NCBI GenBank assembly: GCA_977006965.1 | Contig: OZ345380.1 | Span: 1,488,001-1,552,000 of the forward strand | Reading direction: 5' to 3' | Source: Phymatolithon calcareum | Lineage: Eukaryota > Rhodophyta > Florideophyceae > Hapalidiales | Length of the DNA stretch: 64,000 nucleotides | In this document: in pieces, positions 53,246-64,000 of the stretch | Position numbering within the stretch: position 1 is the stretch's first letter | Layout of the letters: the number at the start of each line of letters is the position of its first letter | Made by a program: the position numbers and the translations under genes | The notes under the pieces: model-generated | Told to the model about the DNA's origin: nothing | Database searches by the model: none | Seen by the model: the letters and a program-made list of their open reading frames with translations, nothing else

Positions 53246-54325
53246 CTCCATCTCTTCATCGAACAGACGAAGGGGTTAAATTGAAAAATTAGATGAGTAG
53301 ACCTCCAACCAAGATAATAGAAGATGTTGCGTCTTCTTGATTTGCAAATTATTTTGAGTATTCCACCTGAGATAGACGATCGTATTCAATGTCAGAGAGT
53401 TGGACATGCCCTGCTGCCTGAAGTTGTAAAACTAGTCCATCCTGCAGAACTAGCGAGATGTGCACGAAAAGGGCCGTTTGCAGAAGTAGCAATTGCAACT
53501 CTTCTCAAGAGAGACAACAGGGAGATTTCGCCACCTGCCGGACTAGACGAACTTCATCATTAGTATAGTTTCGCAAAGTCGAATCTAATGCTTATGCAGG
53601 GGACTTTGCGTACAACTGATAAGTTGTTTATATAAAAGCCCTCAGTAATATTCCTAAGGCTGTACGGGAGCAGCTTTTCGGTATTTGTTCATTCTAGAAT
53701 ATCACCTGGTCCCTAATACAGGGACCCGTCGTTTTCCATATTATCAAATACGGTGACGCTGTAGAGTAGTAGGGAGTCTAGTGCCTTTTCGAGTGTTAAG
53801 ATATCTCCAGAGTCCAGTGCAGTATTGTCAATCGTCCCATGGGGGCTTACAGCGTAGGCCAGGTATGGGCTACCTCCGGTAATCACAATTACCTCTACGA
53901 TAGGATAATTAGCTTCTTTGTGTCGCTCTCCGACGTCGTCGTGGTACTTATGCCACGTTCGACGACCCTCAACAGTAAGGGGGGCAAACCCCCTAGGCTA
54001 GAAGTCTTCGTGGCCGCATCTATAACGGTTCCCTAGATGGATCCATTGGTCTGCTTCCTTCGGCGCTAGCATCGTTGTACCGCTGAATCTCATCAGATGC
54101 TCTGATGCTCCTGTTCTCCTGTGATTTTTTCCGTTCGTGTCCGTTCGCGTCACAGCTCTTTGCTGGACTTCGGGGATCTATCGTGCTCGCTCTGCCATGC
54201 GCTACCGCACATCGCTCGCCTGTTTACAGTCCAGGTTCGCGCCCAACCACTATGCTACATCCAGTTCGTACTTTGCTAGGTTCCCGCGTACGGTCTCCAG
54301 GTGATAATCGGCTGGCGCCTCGAAT
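53246..54325. other. No gene recognised
   Basis: A plus-strand frame at 53324-53563 (KLVHPAELARCARKGPFAEV and following) has coding-like composition but no known domain or conserved copy. TATA-like TTTATATAAAA occurs near 53626. The rest is unassigned. Confidence 0.4.
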
Positions 54326-54330
54326 GTATT

Positions 54331-54880
54331 CGATATTAGCGTCGTGCTCACTTGAGGGAACCTACCGCCAGCGTATTTATGGCCAGCTGGGGTTGTCGCA
54401 CCTTGGAAAACGTGAGGAAGGCCAGGATAGCGTCTGGTTCATCGAACAATATTTTTCTCTTTCTTCTTGCTTACAGCGGGCCGCCTTCTTTTGCAAACAG
54501 TATTCGTCGGAATTGACCTGGGGATTTCCTTTCCTGCATATGTTTGAAGGGGACCACAAACTGTTCCCTTGCACCATCGCGGCAATATTCCGACTTGCCA
54601 CTGTAACTCTTTGAAGTTTCGCTCTTCTCTTGGTTTGGACAAAATGGTCTGGGCGTTGTGCTTTCTACCATAGGAGGTGCTGTAGTTATCACGATGGGTC
54701 AAAACATACTTCAAGTTAGTACCAGATTGCCGGTTCCTGGTGATGTGACAAGAAAGGCCTTGAACTAGACAAAAGCTTTTAATCGAGCTAGAACAAGCTT
54801 TTTTTTGGCGCGCGCCACTATTCAAGCATTCCACTTTCGTGAAAAAATCAGTGCTCACGCACCGATTTTGTCATTCTAAA
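54331..54880 (-). mobile_element. LINE-C-like 3' fragment downstream of oxygenase copy 3
   Basis: The minus strand reads ILSKPREERNFKEL and ends near the same block as the other two fragments (GGTTCCCTCAAGTGAGCACG at about 54343-54362). More diverged than the copy 1 and 2 fragments. Confidence 0.5.
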
Positions 54881-54954
54881 AGAACAATGTTTCCCGAGTG
54901 CTTAAAATTGTTTACTTCTCCGAGCCGATGACACCTCCCAACTCATGACTCACC

Positions 54955-56760
54955 TTAATCTGCCGTCGCGAGCTCATGACCGATATTCGTATACAAGAGC
55001 AGCGGGATCCACCTTGAGCAAACTGTAAACAGTACCAAAGCCAACAAAGTAATCACACCAGCCCCTGTGCCTATCTTCCATACAGCGGGTTCAGCCCGTC
55101 CTACTGCAACACTCGTAACCGCTGCAGAAATGGCAGTAAATGTCCCCATCGAAATAACCACAGCACAAACAGTCCGTGTCGCCCGCATCGTACGCAACGC
55201 GCCCATGCAACTTTTGCAATCCCGCGTGTGAGAATTGAACCTGTCTATGATTTCTTCCCTTTGCAGCGTCTCGTCTACAGACGGCATTAGCGGCTTCGAC
55301 GTCCACGGCATACTTATGGCATTGGCATCAATCCACTCGCGAAGATGCACGACAGGCCTATCCCAAAGTCCGTTCGCGCAAAAGTAACCCCCTCGTTTCC
55401 ATGCGCTCCCGAATCCATCGTTCTCTTCAACCTGCATTCGTCTCTCCTGTCCTCGTAGAAGTACCGCGTCCGCATCCAAGATCATATTTGACTTCACGTG
55501 CTCCCACCAGCGCGGCGAGGCTTTCAGCATCCATCGCACTGGCAACGGCAACTTGAACGAGACGAGAAACGTCAACGCCCTCGTCTTGCCGCGGCCGGCA
55601 GGGGAGGCCATCGTGAACAGCGAGAACTGCGGGTCAGGACCAACCGATTCCGCACCACCAGCGAAGTACACATAACTCGGAGGAGTATAGTTCACGTGTC
55701 GCACAAAACCAGGTTTAATGAGGCGAAACCTAGCGGAAAATGCACCATCCTGCCCGAGTTCCGGACGTTCGAAGCCATTCGCATTGATTTTGTTGCGGTC
55801 GCCCTGGCCCGAGCCGTGATGACTGAAGGGAACGTGTGCGGAATCGATAACACTGTGCGAGATGGAGAAAAAAGAAAAAATAGCACAAAGATGGTCAGAG
55901 GTCGCCAGGAAATAAAATGCACCAAGCCAATTGAGGAAACAGACAGCCAACTCACTCTACGAAGCACCACCATAACATCACATAAAAACACCACACAAAC
56001 GGTCGTCAGATTACACTCCGAAAATCATTCCGCCTTAAGCTGAAGAGCCATACTTACTTTCATGGAACGTCAAAAAGTCGTAAGGGAGTATCCTCGTCAG
56101 ATTTTGCCAGAGCACAAACTCTTTGGTTCCATATCCCCTCTCCAACCACTCGGGCAGCCTCAATCTTCCCTCATCGGCCTTGCCCTCCCCAAACCACACG
56201 AATACGATTCCGATTCGAACAAGTGTCTCATAAACTCTTGGCATATGAGCGGCCTGCGGAATCGGCACGTCCTTCCCCGGCACTTCTGTCTGTGGAATCC
56301 GGACGCAAGCCCCTGTGCAGCCGTATGTCCAGCCGTGGTACCCACATTCCAGGACGGTGTCACCTGTCGGGCGAACGTAGACGCGTCCTTCGGATAGGGG
56401 TGCGGCTCGGTGCGGACAGCGGTCATCGAAGACAGTAAAACGGCCCGTGGAAGCATCGCGGAACATAACCAGAGAGCGATCCCAGAGGGTGAATGCGTAC
56501 GGTTTCGAGGAATCGAAGTCCTCTTCCCATAAGATGGCATACCATCTATTCGTCCAGTCAAAAGGCGCTGACACTGGGATTGCGGTAGCTTCAACGTTTG
56601 GAGACGGAGAGACATTCATTGATGGACTGCGGAAGGCTCTCCGACTCCTCGCTTGGCGGTGAGATGTGACAGGGATGTGCGGCCGCATGGGGGACAGCGA
56701 ATGGGTTGCTCGAGATTGAGAACCCAGTGGCGCAACGGAGACGAATGCTGCGGTCGTCAT
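54955..56760 (-). CDS. Rieske oxygenase, PAO/TIC55 group, copy 3
   Basis: Exon 1 is 56058-56760 and exon 2 is 54955-55852, with a 205-bp intron. Exon lengths equal those of copies 1 and 2. Rieske ligands (CPHRAAPLSEGR ... CGYHGW), iron site (VIDSAHVPFSHH), CKSC and both C-terminal hydrophobic segments are intact. No stop is seen in either exon. It is the most diverged copy in the last third, for example HLREW and RATRTVCAVVISMGTFT, but exon 1 is nearly identical to the others. Its donor is GTAAGT, a better consensus than GTAAGC in the others, yet the frame is off by one base in the same way. The upstream flank to about 57130 is shared too. Confidence 0.8.
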
Positions 56761-57130
56761 GCCTGGGTTCAAGTGCCCTTAGAAAGAAACAAAGATCACC
56801 GAGCAATCTCCTCGACGGAAGATGCGAGAGCGAACTTGCATTGCAACGCTGTGTTACTGCTAGAACTACATTTTGAATTTACTTGCAGGACTTTCTTGGA
56901 CGTTGCGCGTCATGCGGGGAGAGCCAATGCCGTGGGTTGGGATCATAACTCAGATTTTGCGAATGAGCGAATCTGGCCAATGATAGTTTCGCCGATCAGG
57001 GTGATCCTGCATGAGGCAAGCGGGGCAACCCCCCTGTTTCGCCATGAAGCCCCATCTTTCCAGTGAATTAACTTCGCAGTGGAGGAGTTTAGACTAGTGA
57101 TTAAACATCCGCGGCTGGATAATGGTACAG
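56761..57130 (-). promoter_or_regulatory. Conserved 5' flank of oxygenase copy 3
   Basis: Inverted counterpart of 13795-14134 and 35510-35848. It is the outer limit of the duplicated unit on this side. Confidence 0.4.
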
Positions 57131-59617
57131 CACTGTACACCAACTCATCTCTGCCTACCGAAGTGGAGGCAACGTCAAATTATTGGAGATCTAGTGTCTA
57201 TGTGCCGGGATTTTTTCCTCAATTGAGGACTGAAAATCGTTTTATTTTTGGAAACGAAAGCTACTCACTCTCAGGCTCGTCAAAGGCGTCAAGCTCACGG
57301 ATGTCTTCAACGTGCTTAGCGAAACAGTTTCTGCCAGTAGAAGCGCCACAAATATATAGTCTGGCACTTTCAAGCCTATTAGAGTATGAGCACAAGAGGA
57401 TCGTCGTCTTGAATTTCCCAACTATGCAGTTGCTTTGAACCGCACAAGTAGTCACCATGATATCCTCAGTCCTCCTTTTCTTTTTCTTGGGGGTTAAAAG
57501 GGTTCTAACACCGCTCCCGAATGCAAATGTACGTTCTTTAGCGACTAAACGTCGACGAGTAATGCGCGTGGCAAACATGTTATCGATGAGTTGCTCGAAC
57601 AGCACTTGACAATACCTTCGCTGCGTCATGTGCTGCTGACCCTCTAGATGGGCACCAGAGAATAAGAGTCATCTAACAATCACGCAAGTTGCCAGAAGAG
57701 TTTGATGACCCCTATGAACTATAGTCGCACTTGTTGAAGGTACAGCATTATCGCACTTCTTCCACTCGCTGCGTGCTGTATCTCTCAACCATTCTCCGGC
57801 TCGTGACCTCCGTTCCCATGCCAACGGATTATAGACTCATGGATGCAAATCAGGTCCGACGGAGGCACAGTGCGCTTTCTGTGGTCAGTTATGGCATCGA
57901 CAGAATCTTGACCAAGCGGTCAGCGATGCTGCGCAGACTACATGTTTAACTTGGTTGCGCACTGAATGAAATTCACTGGAGGTATTCGGCGAAAGGCTTA
58001 CCAGTCTTTGAAGAAGAAGGAGCGATGAGATAGTTCTTTGGCCTTGTTGTCCTCCAAAATTGCTCCCGGCGCTGAGCTCAACTCTTGCCATGAGGACAAG
58101 TATTCCGAAAAACTCAATCAGCTCTGTCACTGTAGTCTCTTGTTGTCCAATTATTCTCAGCTTAGCGGACGCCCAATCAGCAAAAATTTCCCGTGTGAAC
58201 GTGGGGAAATTTCTTCATGACGCAATCGTACTTCGTATGAAGACCACTACCGTCCTTTTCAGATAACAAATCTCTGGTTAGAATACGAAGTTTCCAGAAC
58301 TTAGAGGAAACTCAAACCCGATACGGTCCTAGAGCTTAGCGCTCGTACCATGTCTCCCCGTAAGCGGCAGTATTCGGCTCGCGGTCAGGTGAGACGACAT
58401 CAAGTTCGTTTTGCGATGCTTAGTCCCAAGAGCCCTTCCAGACGTAGAATAGAGAGCCCAGAAGAGGGCTTTAGAGCTGATTAAGGTTTTATCGAAGCTT
58501 TTTTGTCCTTCTGAAGAGCTCCTAATTGCGACTGGACAATAAAACTGGCGTTTCGCGATGAAGATGGGCGAGGATGAGTACTGTAAGCAGCCCTGGGTTG
58601 GTATTGCGCTTTGCCGGTGTTGGCTCGGTTCAAGATGGTGAGCTTCTGCAATGCCATCGTCAGTGTCCCCTGTCTTGACATTGAACAGGTTGACTCTCTT
58701 AAAGTTAGTCTTCTTCGGCGAATGCCAAACTATGACACATTTTACGCGAAGTGATATGCTCTTGCGACCATTAAGTTTTCCTCGACTACCTCCTGAACCG
58801 TACCACTTACACTTTTTCAGTTGAAAAAGGCTCCATATTGTCTAAAGCACGCTGAGAGACCGGTCACCGATGTTTCCTTTGTATGTACGGATGTACCGAC
58901 AACGTGGGGCCGGACTTTTTCTCGTGGCATGGCAGGTCTAGTACTTCTAGGTGACCACTCTATTTTCGTTGCTAGAGCCGAACGAAGAGATTTTAAGGTA
59001 GTAGTTGCGGTGCTCCTCACCCACTATATAAGTCCGGCTTTCCAATAATGGCGCGAATGATCCTTTCTTTGTTCGATTCACTAACGTTTTTGAGCTTTTG
59101 AATCGGTCCTCAATTGAGGACGTTCGGCACATTGACACTAGATCGCCGGAAAACCTCTTCATGGAGACGCGCAAAAGCTGGTCATATTTCGTAGCATCTA
59201 AAAAACAATAGTGTTCCATTGGTCTGCGTTACCGAATTTAGCAGCCATAAAACCTGCAGGATTTTGAAATCCTGGCACAATTTTCCTGACTTCTGGAAGT
59301 CAATTGACTTCCAGAAGTCTGGGATTGTGGTATCATGAAGTGACAAGTATCAATCCACCAGGTTTTTCTGAAATGGGAGAAAATTTTGAAACTTTCTGCA
59401 CTCGCTGCATCGGCTACAGCCTGCGCTCTGACGGCGAGGAAGAGCAATGAAAGAGAGCAGCACAACACCTCAACTTCCAGTCCCCGTTTTGTCATCCTGG
59501 GAGGGGTGCATGCACCCATTTTTCCCCATGGGGAAAAATGGAAAACAGATTTTTTCCTGAAAATCAAATGGTGAAGGAATAGTTTCAAAAGCAGTATTTG
59601 GGCATGGAATTGTTATT
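57131..59617. other. No gene recognised
   Basis: A minus-strand frame at 57261-57629 starts with a plausible basic segment (TQRRYCQVLFEQLIDNMFAT) but is not conserved elsewhere. The block at 59340-59510 is a second copy of the repeat at 13425. Nothing else could be named. Confidence 0.4.
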
Positions 59618-59761
59618 AAATGAGGAAATTCGCTGCATGGACCGAAAAAGGTGACAAAATTCGCTGAATCGGCACCCCTTGCAAAAACTACTACTCGTTA
59701 TGATACACAGAGCACTCTACGCAAATAAACTTGGTAAAAAGAGTAAATTTTATCCTGTGCA

Positions 59762-61990
59762 CTACTCTCTAGGCTTTTGCTCCTCGTCACAATTAGCATC
59801 TCCGTCATCGCAGGTGGTGAGATAAATTATCATGGACTGTGCCGCTTTGTCGATCTGTTTTCGCTTCGCCTCAACAATATTGTGGATGTTAGGCTTGGCG
59901 CATGTTCGCGAGAAGTGACCGATGTTTCCGCAAGAGGAGCAGTGTCTGGCCCTCATTTCTGAAGGCATGTAGGGCCTCTTGCGCTTGCGGCCCGGCTTAG
60001 CGACAAGGTCAAACGGCTCCAAATCTTCCTGTACGAGCTGGTCACCAATGACTGCAAGGCGAGTGATGCTACCCTCGTGTTGCTTGGCCCACGTTCCCAA
60101 AACCATGCGTCCCCGAACCAGTTCTTGTTCCACGGATCGAACGCGACTCGATGCTTCGCCAAGCGTCTAGAAGCGTATAAAAGTGCAGCGACGACGTGGC
60201 TACATGGCCGCTGGTGCTCGTCAAAGTGGCGGCAAGATCATGCAGCGCGGTATTCGCTGTTAACTACCACATGGAATGGAGTCACGTCGCTGCTAACAAC
60301 ACACCGCATCATGTCACTTTCGATGACCTTCGGCTCCACAAGCAGCTTCTCCGCTCGGATAATTTTTTCCTGGTGCTTCTTGTAGCAGTAAGGCGTGAAT
60401 AACTTGCTCTGGGGTTATTAATCGCACAAGTTGGCACACTGTTTGTGGTCGGGTTGTTCCCTGGCAAAACGCCGAGGGCGCCGCGAAGCGGCTTCCTAGC
60501 CCGCCGCTGTAATACTTACAGTGTAAACACTTGTAAGCTGTAAGCAATGGTTCTAGGGGTTGCCCTTGGTGATCCTTCATGGTGTAAGTACGCATCGAAC
60601 CTACGGTACTGTAATTATTGTAATACAATATGTAAGGGATTGCTGTAAATGCAAGTTGTAATGACAATTTAAAGGGAGCTGTTTGCATAGGAGTATGATA
60701 GTGACGTTGGACGCCACACTTGTCCGTCGCTATCATTTCGTGCGCCATGCGGCCGCGTTTGAAGTGATCGTCGGACATTCGCCCGATTACAGAGGCCACA
60801 ATGTCGCAAATAGGCTTCGCACGCACCTTGACGAATGCAGTCTTGGTCTGCTCTGTGCTGTTAGAGCTTACAACACCCAAGCGGGGGAGACCACGCTTTA
60901 GGAATTCGAACGTCGCGCAAGAGTGCATGCGCTCCGAAAACCACTGCACTAGTATCTCATTGTCCGCCTTGAGCTGCTCTAGCAGCTCGTATGCGTAGTT
61001 CGCAGTTCTAGCGTACACTATCGACCACAGTGCAGCACGATCTGCATCGCTGTACTTGATTCCCGCAGCACGAAGGTTTTTCCAAAGCAGGTACCACGCG
61101 CACCTCGTGCGTCTTACGTTGTGGGACGAGAGAAGTTCCGACACCTCGGCCGAGTCTAGACCTTTGGCGCTGTCTGACATTAAAATAGAAATGTTGGGAA
61201 AGCATGAAATGCAGTTGGAGAGGAAACTGGCCCAGCTAAGCGCGCTCTCTCCCTGCGCGATGCAGAAGGCCTGAGTGGTCGCATGTCTTTTGGAATCATA
61301 TGTTGTGAGGGTGAAAAGCTGGCCTTGCGTCACAGAAGTTAAATGGGCCGCGTCAACACTTACGAAGCCGTTGAAGGCCGCCCACGTGTCCATCGCGCCC
61401 TTTGGGAAACAGAAAACGCTGTGAAGCTGCTGCTGTGTCGTGCCAGGGACTGGGGTTGTTGCAAGTGCGTACATTCCGCCGGGGTCACGCTGCTGTACTG
61501 CGGCCAAGTACGAGCGCAGTACACGGATTTGCGCCAGATGATGGAGGTCCGTGCCCTGCTTCGCATCCACTATGCTGTGCGCTTGCGTTGGTTTCAGCGC
61601 GATACCACATTGTTTGCGGACCATCTCCGTTAGTTGGGCCGCGTTTCCGCTGACGCGGCCTTTTGTGGCGATAAAATCCGTCATCACGGGCGCCCGCCGC
61701 GCGAGTACCTTCTTACTGAATTGTCGTAACCTGGAGGAGCCGCCAACGCAGCTGTGTCCTGAAAATGTGGTGATCCTGACGCCGTCGACGCTCGGAAGCG
61801 CTCGGATGTCCACACGGAACGCGCAAGCTGTGCGCTGGCTACAGATGAGCACCACGCGCTGCTTGTTGCGATTTGCTACGAAATGTGTCTTGCCAATAGA
61901 CGTTTTGTGGGCGATTAAGAGCTTGACAACATCGTCAAAGTGTGCTGCAGGGTAGTCACCCATCATTAACTCGAGCTCTTTCTTCTCCAT
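59762..61990 (-). pseudogene. MULE transposase, interrupted
   Basis: From the ATG at 61990 the protein has an N-terminal DNA-binding region, then the MULE catalytic core: GFVSVDAAHLTSVTQGQLFT (first Asp) and SILMSDSAKGLDSAEVSELL (second Asp region). A later acidic helix contains NSTEQTKTAF. At about 60721 the frame runs into the inserted repeat M1. It resumes at about 60415 with TPEQVIHALLLQEAPGK. Downstream in the next frame is a SWIM-type zinc finger, SCRHFDEHQRPCSHVVAALL, whose first Cys codon is replaced by TGA. The C-terminus has a CCHC knuckle, CSSCGNIGHFSRTC (about 59900-59945). The insertion, a frameshift and the stop disable it. Confidence 0.85.
60415..60721 (+). repeat. MITE-like repeat M1, copy 3, inside the MULE transposase
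   Basis: Shares both ends and the TACGGTACTGTAATTATTGT block with copies at 18293 and 27621. Its insertion adds codons to the transposase frame before a shift. Boundaries are good to about 10 bp only, because the target duplication is not clear. Confidence 0.65.
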
Positions 61991-62547
61991 GACTTCAGAC
62001 GGTTCGGGCGAGAGCGTTGTGAGTTGGCTTAGAATCGAATGTGACGACGTGCAGAGTGCTTTGCGTAGCGGATGGGCAATGTAATGATATGCGTCTGTCT
62101 AGGTTTTACTGTCCTCATTATTGCTCTTGTACTGGCGTCGTGTGTTTGTATCTAGGGTTAGCTAGCTCAAATCATAATGAGTAGTAGTTTTTGCAAGGGG
62201 TGCCGATTTCGCAAATTTTGCCACCTTTTTCGGTCCATGCAGCGAATTTCCTCATTTGCGAATGTATTCACTTTGCACAGATTTACTTATGATCAACAGT
62301 TTTGCTGAGAGAAATCTACCTCAGTTCCGTCACACTGGTCCGTTGGTATCAGTCCGCTAACAGAAACAGTTTCTGTGATTTCTGCTCAAATAACAGAGTG
62401 AAGAGCTCAATGGGCGACCATTGAAATTACCGTATACAATGTCGAACTATTTTTGAAGTTGACGCCGCGGGGCAGATTCAAGTTGATCATCAAACTCACC
62501 CTCACCCTCCGCAGCCACTTCGAAAGCGAGCTCTACCTCACGAGATG

Positions 62548-62700
62548 AATGGAAAATTTACCACCGACGCTACAGATGTGTCCCTTTTTGAGACTAAAGC
62601 AGCTCTAAAATCAGCTTTTGCGTTGCACGCACCATTGAAAGGGTACTCATTTGCTGTTTTTCAGACCAGAAGACCTCGATTTACTGCTATCTTCTACTGA
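62548..62700 (+). pseudogene. FAR1/MULE-type DNA-binding fragment
   Basis: MNGKFTTDATDVSLFETKAA continues LKSAFALHAPLKGYSFAVFQ and ends after RPRFTAIFY with a stop. The spacing of F-x-T/S-K-x-x-L ... A-x-x-x-G-Y-x-x-x-x-x-x-T/S fits the N-terminal domain of many MULE transposases. It is outside the MULE TIR and on the opposite strand, so it is a separate remnant. Confidence 0.35.
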
Positions 62701-64000
62701 AAATAGAGCTCTTCTGCCGATCATCCCACCTTTTATTCGCTTGAAATCTCCTAATTAAAAGACGCAGAGAGATAGAAGAAGTGTCCTTACAATTAGCTAG
62801 CAGGAATAACGCCCTGCTTTAATCGAAGTAGAGATAAAATAGATAGACGGCTTGCAAGCCCGATAGGGGAATAGGCCTTCATAAGTATCACTCCACCTAT
62901 GGCTTTCGCCGCTATCCCTTAATACTCTATCCCATATATTATACGGGATAAAATCAGGGTTAGGTACAAATATATCTGTATTTTCAAAACTATTGAGAAT
63001 AAACTCAGCATTTTTATTAGCTAAGACAAGTGGCTCGAGGCGGACATTTTGTCAATTCTTTCACTCGCCGTAGAAATTCTCACCAGCACCAAAGATCAAA
63101 GCGGTTCCGACCGATAACGGTTTGATAACCCTTGGTCCATTAAGGGATAAGGACTTTTGACTAAGAATCCGTGAAGCCGGACAAAATGGCCTTCAAAACG
63201 CGGGGTTTAAAAAACCATCAAATCTGCCTCTTACTTCATAGGAGAGAAACTGGAGAATTTGACTTTTGCATCCGCACTACCAGTCTGGAAACGTCCACAG
63301 TTCCAGTCGTAAATAGTTGGATATGTTTTGTGGGCGCAGCATAGATCTGGGTAGCTACTGTGAGCATTTTTTCCCATAATGAGTTCTAGTTTTTGGAAGT
63401 GGAATTGTTTTTCAACCAAACGTCTCGTGATCTTTCATGCTTTTGTTTAGAACTGCGTGATAATATCTGGAGGGAACGTTTGCAAGTCAACGCTGCACTT
63501 AGAATTAGCCACTGCAAACCAAAGCATTGGAAAAAATAATTGCTATTGTAATTATTTAAATTATTGTTCCAATAATTTATTCCTGAGTCGCGCATATTTA
63601 TTGTATTTATTGAGATCTTCGTGGTTACGACAATTATTTTATTTATTTGAAAGCATTATTTACTCGAGAACGCTCGACTAAGTCTACGTTTCTGGGGGAG
63701 AATGACAGCATTTTGGCCCGACGATTATATTGTTTATTTGGGCCCGATGGTATTCTTGAACAGTAAAGTGACATGTTTGTCATCGATAGCACATGACGTG
63801 TCGGCTGCGGACTCCTCATTTAGGATTATGAAAACCATGGCAATCAACACAGTACAACGGGAACTGCGTACCGGGCGAGCACCGTTTGGTAGCACCCAAG
63901 ATGCCGCGAGTTTTCGGTAAGCATGTTCGCGATGAGTTTTTCACACAGTCGGATCCCAACTCCGCTGTGATGTGTGGGGAATCGAAGACGTCAATGCTAT
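62701..64000. other. No gene recognised
   Basis: AT-rich. CAAGCCCGATAGGGGAATA near 62853 weakly recalls the LINE-A tail stem-loop. The last open frame (63702-63920) has no recognisable domain. Confidence 0.4.

Larger units (their letters stand above)
59618..62257 (-). mobile_element. MULE (Mutator-like) DNA transposon with 87-bp TIRs
   Basis: Terminal inverted repeats are 59618-59704 and 62171-62257. Both begin AAATGAGGAAATTCGCTGC and include GGCACCCCTTGCAAAAACTA; they differ at about six positions. Length is 2,640 bp including a ~307-bp inserted repeat. I found no convincing 9-bp target duplication, so the flanks may have changed since insertion. Confidence 0.88.

Noticed and set aside
1-64000. 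CRISPR arrays, bacterial operons, ribosome binding sites, rRNA genes
   Set aside because: Nothing of the kind is present; introns and eukaryotic transposons dominate.

Overview
This is a repeat-rich segment of nuclear DNA from a photosynthetic eukaryote. Three intron-bearing genes encode a chloroplast-type Rieske oxygenase of the PAO/TIC55 group with a putative transit peptide. There are also short GT-AG introns and almost every class of eukaryotic transposable element. A red alga is my best guess; that is inference, since no marker gene in the window fixes the phylum. Most of the sequence is transposon-derived.

Layout. 1-9.5 kb is mostly gene-poor and holds one two-exon C2H2 zinc-finger gene (3363-3874, minus). 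9.5-13.6 kb holds repeat R1, fragments of a non-LTR family (LINE-A) and a 60-bp near-perfect palindrome. 13.8-19.4 kb is oxygenase copy 1, with a hAT transposon (8-bp target duplication) inserted in its 3' flank. 20.6-27.4 kb is a pile of decayed retroelements: LINE-A with a tRNA-derived SINE inside it, a LINE-B tail and a Copia remnant. 29.4-30.4 kb is a two-exon gene for a low-complexity basic protein, followed by a decayed tnp2/KDZ-like transposase (31.1-34 kb). 35.5-38.4 kb is oxygenase copy 2. 38.4-40.9 kb holds a second R1 copy carrying a 458-bp MITE with a visible empty site, a second R2 copy and a LINE-B tail.

40.93-53.24 kb is the most structured region. It is a long inverted repeat with arms of about 1.96 kb around a 564-bp spacer. 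Each arm carries a four-exon C2-domain gene and ends in a hAT-like terminus. The left arm was later hit by LINE-C (41296-49107, 9-bp target duplication). LINE-C was in turn hit by a Ty3/Gypsy element (43479-47847) with apparently identical 498-bp LTRs. Mirror coordinates on the two sides of the LINE differ by exactly 7,821 bp, the size of the insertion plus its target duplication, so the order of events is well supported. 54.3-57.1 kb is oxygenase copy 3 on the minus strand. 59.6-62.3 kb is a MULE with 87-bp terminal inverted repeats.

Host genes. The three oxygenase copies look intact (533 codons each). All three have the same intron, and plain GT-AG splicing would shift the reading frame by one base in every copy. 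A 3' fragment resembling LINE-C lies downstream of all three, so it was probably part of the duplicated unit. The C2 gene is present twice through the inverted repeat. All other coding sequence is transposon-derived or of unknown function.
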